From Steromphala cineraria (lineage: Eukaryota; Mollusca; Gastropoda; Trochida; Trochidae): a stretch of 64,000 bases of DNA. A program made the position numbers and the translations under genes. Location: the NCBI GenBank assembly GCA_916613615.1, contig OU744723.1:63744239-63808238 (forward strand), given 5' to 3'. Below the pieces are notes generated by a model. It did no database searches. It was not told the DNA's origin and worked only from the letters and a program-made list of their open reading frames with translations. This document shows positions 24,701 to 36,700 of this stretch, one piece after another; positions within the stretch are counted from its first letter, which is position 1, and each line of letters begins with the position of its first letter.

Positions 24701-27700
24701 TTTTGCATGTTTGTAGATGGATGACAATCTTGAAGCCTCATACAAAACATCTGGGCGACTCTGTCTGGCAATCCACAATATTTGTCCTACTTTGGATATG
24801 TACAAGGCTTTTTCTTCTTCATTCACCCAATCTTCTCTCCTCATAGCTCTGAATTTCTCCATTTCGATGAATGACATGTTCTCTGCATAGGTTTCCTGGC
24901 TGAGTCTGATTCTGTTATTCTCACACTTGACTTCTATTCCCACATATTGAAATATTTTACTTTGTTATTTCCCAACATTAAACAGATCATGGACTGATGG
25001 AATGATCTTTGATTGAAATTCTTCATTTCCACTCCAGATAAAGTCATCAACATGACATGCCAGTATTCCCGTCAGTGTGCCATCTTCACTATGCCAGAAG
25101 AAGACTGCAGGGTCTAATTTTGAAACTTGTCCCTTTAGGCTTGTGAACACTTGTTTCACTCTGTCATACCATTTGCGGGATGCATCACCTAAACCATAGA
25201 CACTTTTCTTCAACCTCCAAACTTTGTTACTTTCAACTTCTTTAGGTGGTTTGATGTAAAGGTCCCTGTCGATCATTTGGCCCTGCAAAAATGCTGTTTT
25301 GATGTCCATAGACCTAGGCATCCGATTTCTCTGAGCCATGACTGCCAAGACAACTTTCAAAGCCTCACTTGAACAGGTTGGTGGTTCTACCATACACCAA
25401 CTGATGTGCACTAAATCCATGGACATTAGTCATGGTATTCTTGGCTGAAAGTGCCCAACTGAGGGCTGTCTCCCAATCACATTGTTGCTCTTGCTGAACC
25501 TTTTTCATCATCACAGTCAAAGTGTGGTTTTGTCTCTCCAACAGGCCATTGCTCCATGGACTGTAAGCTGCTGTAGTCTTCACTTCAATATTGAAATTCT
25601 CACACAGATCCCTAACTTTTGTGTTGTTGAACTCTCCTCCGTTGTCACTGTAGAGCCTTTGGGTGCTCCATGCACATTGATCCAACATGACAGGAACCTC
25701 TTTACAAATTCTCTTGATTCTTTACTTCTCATGAGCTAAATCTGGTGAACTGGGTAATAATGTGAAGGTACCATACTTTGTCTTCTAGTTGATGGAGGTC
25801 AACAGCCACTGTTTCATTGAAGTCAGATGCAAGAGGAAGGCCAACTGCTGGTTTGGGTGGTTGTCTCTTATACTGCATACAAGTGTCACATTCGCTGCAT
25901 ACTTCATCTATCATGCTGATAGTCTCCTTGTCATTCACTCCAGCATTCTGTACCAACTTCCTGAGATGTTCCTTTGATGCATGTCCAAACTGTTTATGCA
26001 ATTTCTTCACAATAGTTTTCTTTTCCTCTTTACTCAGGGTTTCTTCAATCACAAGGGCTTGCTCCAATCTATTGTGGCCTTCAGTGTTTGCTTTGTCTCC
26101 TGATATTCCTACACAGTAATGCCCGCTTGAGGTAAGACTGAGACTAACTGGCTTATTGAACATCTCAGCCTTATCCATCCCCAAATCCAAGAATGTTCCA
26201 GCTTTCTTCAAGGACTCTTTACTCAAAAGCATAGGAATTTCAGCCTCCACCACCTCAGTTTCTATCCGACACTCTGTTTCACCTATTGTCGCTGTCAATC
26301 AAATTTATTTTCCGACCAAACATAGAGCGTTATATATTCACTGCGCTATAGGCTACGTTGCCGACGCCATTAGGTCCGTCAAACAATGAAACATGTTTTA
26401 CTTTCTTGTTTGATTTCCTCTGCATACTAAGTCAGAATATTCCTTATGAACTCGAAAAGTGTGCAACTGGCTTCTTGAGTACCGTCTTGATACGCAGACA
26501 AATATAATAACACGTGTCATCTTTGGAAGAGGTTGCGTCACATAGTTCAAATAGACATTGAAACGGGAAAAATTGAAGCGGTGACGGACCAGAAATTAAT
26601 TTCCTATTATCATACAACATATACATCTGATTAAAATATGAACAAAAGGTATCGTAACTATTTATAACTGTTGCTGTTAATTCATTTTTGGGCATTTTGT
26701 AGATTTATTTCCTGTTCTCTTATTTCGTGGTTTGAATGTATTGAAGGCATAAACAACTATAAAAGACATATTACCTAACTGATTTCAAGCAACTTTATTT
26801 GGTTATTTACCGTTTGATAACCTTCGTTGATATATTTATCAGACATTTTGAATTATCATATGACATTTGTTGTTGCAACATTTGTCCCGATACACATGAA
26901 AGAATCGCTCAAAAAGTAACACAAAATGATTAAGTATATCAATGAAACTGATGAATTATTTATGTCATACACATTTCACATTTAAAACAATTGCCCATTT
27001 TTTATAACTTTTTTTATCAAGGGTTTATATAAAATTAATCAAATAGAAATTTAACCTGAAAGCAACAAAAAAGAACACTAGAAATCAAAAAATAAATTTT
27101 TGTCATCATCATAATAATACTGTCAATAGTTTGATATTATTTTTTTACATTTATTTTGTTTGTAACAAATGGACAAACAGTTTGAATGTATATAACAAAT
27201 CATGTCAACTCTTATATTAGCAAATTAGAAAGTACCATAGATATATTTGCTAATTTATATTTTGGATAATATATCCACATACTATTTATTAATTTCACAA
27301 TTTCATGTCTAGTTATTCACTTGAAATATAATGTTTAACCATTATATATAATGCTTATTATTCAATAAGTGTTCAAATACGTTCAAAGTGTTTAAAGGGG
27401 CAGTAGCACGTTTTTAGGGGGTATATAGGGTGATGTCAGGAAAATGAAAATTAGTGGTTCCAATTGAAAGACAATGTATCTAAACTAAATGGAGCAGTAA
27501 TAATTCAAATATATAACGTAAAGTTTAGCCATGCGATTCCTTTTTCTTACAGAAAATGAATTAAAGGTGTTCACACTAAATGGCCGCCAATGGATTTTAT
27601 GTGAATCTTCATAGTTTGTCCTCTGACTCTGGATGATTGGCTTGTTTAATGAGATTTTTGTCTCTGTCAAAATAATACATTTAGCATTAACTTACAATTA

Positions 27701-30700
27701 TCAGTGGAAAATTTAGAATATAAAATTATCAAAAAACGTGCTACTGCCCCTTTAATGTTTCACAACTATTATAAATAAAATTGCCTTAAACTAAAACCAT
27801 ATTCAAGTCAATACTGATGCTGACCATTGACATTTATAACTCTTTGAATTTGCTAACACAGCTAATCCCTCTCATTGACAAGTGTTCATATTTTCAAGAG
27901 TGAAAATCAGTTATAAATTTGAAATTTCTGGATTTTATTGGGGATAGTATTGGCATTCTTACAATTGCTTTGGAAAGATAGAGCCATGGGCCATTTTGCA
28001 CAATTGATAAACAAAACTGGACCATTAAAATGTTGAGGCTTACTATTGATATATGGGAAATTGCTAATTTGATATGCAGAAAATTATTAAAAGCCTGAAA
28101 ATCGGTTATTGAAAAAGCTGTCTTTTCCTATGCATGATAATTCTTGATAGCAAAATATGAATTGAATAATATCTATTGTCAAAGCAGAAAAGTTATACTT
28201 TTATATCAATTTTTATTTTATCTTTATGATTTATAGCTTACAAAGATAAAAAATATTGTTTTACCAATTTCCAATAATTTTGACATCTGATCTCAATTAT
28301 TGGCATATATTCATGATCGTTAGTGAATAATTTATAAAAAGTCGATATAAAAGAAAATATTTGAGTTAACGAAATGAAATTGTAAATAATATTAAAGGAA
28401 GATTCAAAACTGAACATTGAAAGAGGTATAAGAAGGGGGAAACGTGTATATATAGGTATTTTCACAAGTCCATAGAAATGGCAATAATGAAATATAAAAG
28501 AAAATATTTTTAGTGATCTTGTTACTGAATATCATTATCATGGAAGGTCCCTTCGTGTACCCAAAGTTATTAGCTGTTTGGTCGATAGAAACTATTTCTG
28601 AATAAATGGTAATTGGTATACACTGGCTATAAATTGATAGACTTTGGATTTTGACATTTTCCGAACAATATACCGTATATATATTCTTTATCAAAACACA
28701 ATATGTACTGTTGATATATTCGAAGCTAAAATTCACAGGAATCCATGTTTTGCCTACATCTTATTTACGAAAGGACTATAAGGGGTGTTTTGTTTGTTAT
28801 TTCACGGGAAAAATCGCAGGGGTGTGGGACCTACATATTTTAGATTAATTTACGAAAGGGCAAAGGGCTGGTTCTACAAAATATACGAGTAATTCTATAT
28901 TTATATGTTCAGAAATGACCTATTTCCTTATAAATCTTTGCGATCTCCTATGTCCGTCATTCCACATAATCGGCACTTCCGCATTCGTTTTCTCAATTGT
29001 GTTTGAAATTTGTTGAAATTAGGAAAATAAACAGTACAGAAACATTATCAATTGATCGTTTTGTTTAACATTACCAAATAAGGCAGTTATTACACACGGA
29101 ATATCAATGTTCGTAACGCTCACGTCAATGGCAACGTGCGTTTGTTTGTCGGACCTAACATGAGTTACTTCCCTTGATTTCAAGGGGCGTGGTTATCTCC
29201 CGCCTGGCGATAGGTTAATTGTTGCTGTCATTGACGATAACACTTTAATTCCGTCTCCAAATCTGAAAGCCTTTTCACTTTCTTTGATAATTACCTCAGA
29301 TTTTCTTTCTTGACTTAAGTTTTCCATGAAGTGTTCAAACCATTGTCTTCCACATACAGTTCTTGTACAAGCTGTATCTAACACAGCACATTCAAAGGCC
29401 TCAGTCATGAAGATCTGATTTTCTATTTGTTCTTCTTTTGTGAATAATGTTAAGTTACATGTTTCTTCACTCTTTTTTCCTTCTGTCAGTTTTACTGGAA
29501 GCAAATCAGCCTGCAAAGCATGCAGCTCTAGAATCCTGGCAGCCGAAAGCCATCGCCACCAAGATCTTAACTTTCAGGCGTAGTATGATCATCTCTAATA
29601 AAGGCGTGCAGACATCCAAGTGAAAGTACTCAGGGACAATTACCAGATCTCACTGACTCTGAGACCTGAGACACCTCCCGTGTGTTCTCTCCGAAGCTGC
29701 GGTTACCATCACCTTTAGTGGGTGGAGTGGGACACCTCTGAAGACGTTCGCCTCCTCCCTGAGGTCATGTCGAAGCAGGAACACATGTCTGGACACCTTT
29801 TCCCTGACGTGCACATTTAGGAAGACCTGAAATGGTCTCAACTGCAGCCGGCCCCTCCTAGTTAGGTCCTGCACTTAGGTGAGTAGCCCGATGATCTGTT
29901 GGACCTAGCGGAGCAAGAAGTCAATTTGCTCCATGCGTTACCTGGGGACTGTGCAGTGTCCACAATAGCGCCCAGGAGAGCGAGGTAGTTGGCTTAAGGT
30001 CTGACTTGGACTGATCAATCAGCACCCCCAATCTCCTGAAGAGAGCTATCGGCGATGGGTATCGAACCCGTCGTCCACGAATGAGATGAACAGGACATTG
30101 TCAGCGAGAAGAAAGTTCACTTTTGTTGCGTCACCCTGGTGAAAAGCCATGGAGTGAATAATATTACAAATAGGAGCACATTCAACTTAGAATGGCGCTC
30201 TTCAAAAAGAAACTGATGTACTTGCGGTGGTCATGGAAATGGGAATGTGCAACTATGTGTTCTCCAAATCTAAGGCTTCAGCAACTGCATGACTGATGAC
30301 AAAGATATAGCGGCAGTACGAGGATGGAGAGTTAATTGCGACATGTCGTTGATCAGCTGCTATTTTCTCCTGTCTCTCTTGGGTGGAATGAACATAGGGG
30401 AGTAGAAGCCCGACCCTGGGATTTCCTCCATTACCCTCTTTGATATAGGAATCTCCATCTGTTCAAACGCAACGTTGAGCCTGTCTGCCGCCTGTGGTGC
30501 TCCGTTGAATCGCAGGTGAGAGGTGGGCAGAGACGAAACTGGTATCTTGAACCCCAGCTAATGCCAATACACCAAGAACCCTGATACTAAAGGTAATTGG
30601 ATATCCTCCAGTGGCGTAGGAACGGTTTGAGGGGTGGGGGGGCCCAAAATTTTTTTGTGAGAGCGGGGGGTGACCTCTCAAAGAAATCAAACAATGATAT

Positions 30701-33700
30701 ATATGGATTGTTGAGTGGGGGGGGGCCCAAATTTTCTTTTTGTGAGACGGGGGGAGGGGGGGGGGGATATCAAATGGCTGAGTGAGGAGGCCCAATTTTC
30801 TTGTTGGAGCGGTGGGTTGCCTTTCAAAAAACATCAACAATGATATATATGGATTGCTGAGTTGGGGGGCCCAAACTTATTTTTTTATTTATATGGATTC
30901 CTGTGTGGGGACCCAAATTTGGTTTAATGATATGTGAATTTTATGGATAAATGATTATTTAAGTGTTGAATGATTGATGATTTTAATGTTGAATGATTGA
31001 TGATTTTTAATGTTGAATGATTGATTTTAGTGTTGAATGATTGATGGTTAAGGGTTGAATGATTGATTGTTTTAGTGTTGAATGATTGATTGTTTAGTGT
31101 TGAATTATTTACAATGATTGATGAATAATTGATTTATGATTGATAATTTATTGATTGATGATTGGTTAATGATTGTTACGGGCCCGTTTGTTTAAGTGTT
31201 GAAAGATTGATAAATGATAATCTTTAAGTGTTGAATGGTTGATTATAGAAGATAAATGATTGTTTTAGTGTTTGATAATTGGTAATTGTTTGATTGATCA
31301 TGAATTGATAATGAATGATTGAAAATTGCTGATTAATGCTTGATGAATTAATGATTTATGACTCATAGTCGTAGATGGATTTCATGATGGATTTCATGAT
31401 GGAAGTAATTCATGGATGATTTATGACTCATAGAGTGATTAATGATAACTGATGATAATGATAATTTTGTTGTTGATATCGATAGTATAATAATAATTGA
31501 CCTTATAACCTTCAAATGAATAGGAAGCATTCTCCAAATTCTGTAAGTTTATCTCCATCATTTCTTCTTGTTTTTCAGTAACTCCTTTGGTCTCAGAAAC
31601 TTAAATAAGCTCAAATGTCAATTTTACTCTGTGAATAGGTCAAAAATGTTTTAATAGCTTAAATATTAATAACAGCTTTGATATACTCAGATATTTTCAG
31701 TCACGTGAAAAGATCAAAATCACTATGAGTAAACGTTAAAGGAATGTTTAAGGGGGAACTTTGTTACATAGTCTTTGTTCTCATCATTTTAATGGTTTTG
31801 AGTTTTTAAATTTGGCCTAAATATCACACTTAAAAACGTGAATGATGAACGTGAAACAAAAAGCTAAAATGGTCAAATACGTCTTCCAGGTAAGAATAGA
31901 AAAGTATAGCCTTAGCTCTGTACCTCATCTGGCTTTTTGCAGCTTTTTTCTAGCCTTTATAGGGTCCAATATCTTTTAAAATAATGTTTCTTGCAAAATG
32001 GAGTTCACTTTAAAGGATCGCATTTTGTTCCGAAAATGGATATAATAAAGCGATAAAGCTTCGAAGGGCATTGTTCTTATTAGGGGCAACAAATTCACCA
32101 CAAATTCTAATCATATTTTTTTAAGTAGTCTGTACACAACAAATCAGTTTTTTTATGCCTTTTAAATAATATGGAAATAAATTTAGATTTTAAGGGCGTG
32201 GCCCCAGTGAAAAAATCTCACTTATTCACATCAGCAGGTAGTTAAAACTTTTGCAAGATAAGTTATCTATGAATGTGTAATTAAAAGGAAGAAAAAATAA
32301 TTCTTTTAAAACGATTGAAAATGCCCTAATTCATGGGGGTAATTCACGTGCATGTATGTTTCAAATTTATGTTTCAAATTATATCAGACATTAAATACAG
32401 ACAAACTGACAGGCACGCAGACAAACCGATACATTTTGTTATTTGCCATAAATAGTTCAAAGTCTCTTTCTTACAAAGATGAAACACACATCTTTCAATG
32501 ATGTTTAAGATCAAATGTTTTTTAGGAAAAGTGTCTAAAGTATTAAAGGGACATTCCTGCCCATATGTCCGTTTCAGTGGTGGTTGGTGATGGGGTAGAC
32601 CCTTCTACTTTCCCTGACCCCTGAGCTTTTATGCCCCACCCCCTGGGAAGGTTGGGGTAATATCTAAATATCCTCGCATTTTCGAGGTAAAAAAAAATCT
32701 CAACCCTTTCCCATTTACAATTCTAATTACAGGGTAGATCCCTAAAAAGGATAAAATGTTGGGGAAGGGGGTTCCCTTTTCTCCCATCCCAATCCAAACC
32801 CCCTCGCTCTCCCTCTCCCACACCCCCTCCCCCCTTTTCTTTAAAAAAAATTGTCAACCGAAAATCTTACTGTTCAGGGAGGGGGGCCCGGTCCCCCCAC
32901 TTTCAAAGGTGGGGGGCCCGTTCATCTCATTTTTCCTTCCCCCTAAAATACGGAGTTAAAGTGACTTTTTCTATAAAAAATTACTTGAAAGGTGGGGGGG
33001 CAGGGCCCCCCAAGGTTGGGAAGTGGGGGGGCCGGGCCCCCCTGTGCCCCCCCTGTTCCTACGCCTATGTCCTCTTATGACAGGACATTTGTTTGACATT
33101 TCGGTAATTCATTCAATAGAATTGATTGCAATTATTATTCTTATCAGTGTTGAACCGACAAGACATATTTATTTTCCCATAAATACGCAAGGAGCAAAAC
33201 ATAAGCAAAAAAGGTTCATAAATCATTAGTTTCAACAAAAACTAGAAATATGTGCATGTGATGCACTGTGATGTCCCCCGCTAACATTTAATCCGAAAGT
33301 GACCCTACCCTCATTATGTACAAATTTCAAATTTCCATGGAAACCAGCAAAATAACAATTCAGAATAACCAAAGTAGCAAAAGGCACCACTCCCCCAGTA
33401 GTTCTAACCACATATCAAGTCTAGTAAAAATATTTTGAATAGTTTTTAAGCTCAAGTACGGAAACAGACCCTACCCCCCATATACACCTAGTTCAACTTC
33501 TATAGAAACCAGAAAAATAATTCAGAATAACTAAAATGGAACAAGAGTCATCAGAAGATGACATATCCCACCGGTTCCACATGATCGTAAGATGTAAACC
33601 TTTGAAAGATAATTGTAAATTTTTCAATTTAATATAAGCTAATATATATAAAACGAAACCTTTCATGAACAGAGTCCAAATAAGAGCCGTTTCCATGGAA

Positions 33701-36700
33701 ATAATAAAAAATAAAATTTTCAGAAATGTGAAAATATCAAAAGGCACCACTTCAGTAGGTGGGCAATACACATGTTAAGTTTAAGAAAGATATGTGAAGC
33801 GGTTTTTGAGTTCTGCTCCGGAAACGAAACCTTTCATGAACAGAGTCCATATAAGAGCCGTTTTCATGGAAATAATAAAAAATAAAATTTTCAGAAATGT
33901 GAAAATATCAAAAGGCACCACTTCAGTAGGTGGGCAATACACATGTAAAGTTTAAGAAAGATATGTGGACCGGTTTTATATATATGAAACCTTTCATGAA
34001 CAGAGTCCAAATAAGAGCCGTTTCCATGGAAATAATAAAAAATAAAATTTTCAGAAATTTGAAAATATCAAAAGGCACCACTTCAGTAGGTGGGCAATAC
34101 ACATGTAAAGTATCAGAAAGATATGTGAAGCGGTTTTTGAGTTCTGCTCCGGAAACGAAACCTTTCATGAACCGAGTCCATATAAGAGCCGTTTCCATAG
34201 AAATAATAAAAAATAAAATTTTCAGAAATGTGAAAATATCAAAAGGCACCACTTCAGTAGGTGGGCAATACACATGTAAAGTTTAAGAAAGATATGTGGA
34301 CCGGTTTTATATATATGAAACCTTTCATGAACAGAGTCCAAATAAGAGCCGTTTCCATGGAAATAATGAAAAATAAATTTTTCAGAAATTTGAAAATATC
34401 AAAAGGCACCACTTCAGTAGGTGGGCAATACACATGTCAAGTTTCAGAAAGATATGTGGACTGGTTTTTGAGTTCTGCTCCGGAAACTAAACCTTTCATG
34501 AACAGAGTCCATATAAGAGCCGTTTCCATGGAAATAATAAAAAATAAAATTTTCAGAAATTTGAAAATATCAAAAGGCACCACTTCAGTAGGTGGGCAAT
34601 ACACATGTCAAGTTTCAGAAAGATATGTGGACTGGTTTTTGAGTTCTGCTCCGGAAACTAAACCTTTCATGAACAGAGTCCATATAAGAGCCGTTTCCAT
34701 GGAAATAATAAAAAATAAAATTTTCAGAAATTTGAAAATATCAAAAGGCACCACTGCAGTAGGTGGGCAATACACATGTAAAGTTTCAGAAAGATATGTG
34801 GACCGGTTTTTGAGTTCTGCTCCGGAAACGAAATGATTACGGACGGACGGACGGACATACAGACGGACAGGGCGATGACTACATCCCACAGTATTACATA
34901 CCGGTGGGATAAAAAGGCACCACTCCACCACTAGGTTTAACCACATACCAAGTTTCGTAAAATCATATTAAATAGTTTTTGCGATATGGCACGGAAATGG
35001 TCCTCACACCATATGTTCTAAGTTGAAACTGTTGCCATGGAAACCAGGAAAAATCATATAATTCAGAATAACCAAAGTAGCAAAAGGCACCACTCCCCCA
35101 GTAGTTCTAACCACATATCAAGTCTAGTAAAAATATTTTGAATAGTTTTTAAGCTCAAGTACGGAAACAGACCCTACCCCCCATATACACCTAGTTCAAC
35201 TTCTATAGAAACCAGAAAAATAATTCAGAATAACTAAAATGGAACAAGAGTCATCAGAAGATGACATATCCCACCGGTTCCACATGATCGTAAGATGTAA
35301 ACCTTTGAAAGATAATTGTAAATTTTTCAATTTAATATAAGCTAATATATATAAAACGAAACCTTTCATGAACAGAGTCCAAATAAGAGCCGTTTCCATG
35401 GAAATAATAAAAAATAAAATTTTCAGAAATGTGAAAATATCAAAAGGCACCACTTAAGTAGGTGGGCAATACACATGTTAAGTTTAAGAAAGATATGTGG
35501 ACCGGTTTTTGAGTTCTGCTCCGGAAACGAAACCTTTCATGAACAGAGTCCATATAAGAGCCGTTTTCATGGAAATAATAAAAAATAAAATTTTCAGAAA
35601 TGTGAAAATATCAAAAGGCACCACTTCAGTAGGTGGGCAATACACATGTAAAGTTTAAGAAAGATATGTGGACCGGTTTTATATATATGAAACCTTTCAT
35701 GAACAGAGTCCAAATAAGAGCCGTTTCCATGGAAATAATAAAAAATAAAATTTTCAGAAATTTGAAAATATCAAAAGGCACCACTTCAGTAGGTGGGCAA
35801 TACACATGTAAAGTATCAGAAAGATATGTGAAGCGGTTTTTGAGTTCTGCTCCGGAAACGAAACCTTTCATGAACAGAGTCCATATAAGAGCCGTTTCCA
35901 TGGAAATAATAAAAAATAAAATTTTCAGAAATGTGAAAATATCAAAAGGCACCACTTCAGTAGGTGGGCAATACACATGTAAAGTTTAAGAAAGATATGT
36001 GGACCGGTTTTATATATATGAAACCTTTCATGAACAGAGTCCAAATAAGAGCCGTTTCCATGGAAATAATGAAAAATAAATTTTTCAGAAATTTGAAAAT
36101 ATCAAAAGGCACCACTTCAGTAGGTGGGCAATACACATGTCAAGTTTCAGAAAGATATGTGGACTAGTTTTTGAGTTCTGCTCCGGAAACTAAACCTTTC
36201 ATGAACAGAGTCCATATAAGAGCCGTTTCCCCGAGTAAAAATATTTCGGGGGACATAATAAAGACTGAAAATACATGTGAATATATTTGTGAATTTGAAG
36301 CCTTATAACATTTTACCTATAACAGGAATCCACCTATCCCTTGAATTCCTCACTTTAATCACAAGATCTTCAGAGGTTAGGTTCAACGGTGGCGCTACCA
36401 TCAGATCTGATGTGTCTGCTGAAAAATAGAAAATAAAATGTAATAATTGAAGGTTATCTGCCATATCGAATATCATTTTCTTGCATATTTGCGACCTTTG
36501 TTGCCGTCCTTGTTTTGTTTATTGGCGTTGTTAGTAACATATCACCCGTCAAGTGGGAAAGTGGGAAAAACACGTTCATTAAGACAATTGTATTCCTTAA
36601 TAAACTCTTAACAGTTATTAAGTTTTAAAAAATGAAGCACATCACTGGTAGTTATGAATTCATCATATACAAATTAAATGTTCATAATTCTTAGTTTCAA

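Larger units (their letters stand above)
26370..29158. mobile_element. Candidate 2.8 kb TIR element inserted in the copia protease
   Basis: TTAGGTCCGTCAAACAA at 26370 has an inverted partner ending at 29158 (complement TTAGGTCCGACAAACAA). No transposase ORF is seen inside, so it would be non-autonomous. A TTAA-type MITE is nested at 27,396-27,751. The actual interruption of the copia frame is slightly wider (26,300-29,215). The outer 60-70 bp on each side are not explained, and the boundaries are uncertain. Confidence 0.45.
30605..33066. mobile_element. G-rich repeat region bounded by GGCGTAGGAAC inverted ends
   Basis: The left end is GTGGCGTAGGAACGG at 30611 and the right end is the complement near 33066 (CTGTTCCTACGCCTATG). 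Poly-G blocks with GGGGGGGCCC lie next to both ends. The interior is AT-rich with a low-complexity TGAATGATTGAT region. No transposase is seen. Most ORFs in it are shadows. Confidence 0.5.

Noticed and set aside
33493..36167. Several 85-191 residue ORFs with a shared repeated motif
   Set aside because: They are readings of the 171/160-bp repeat on both strands, with boundaries set by repeat breaks.
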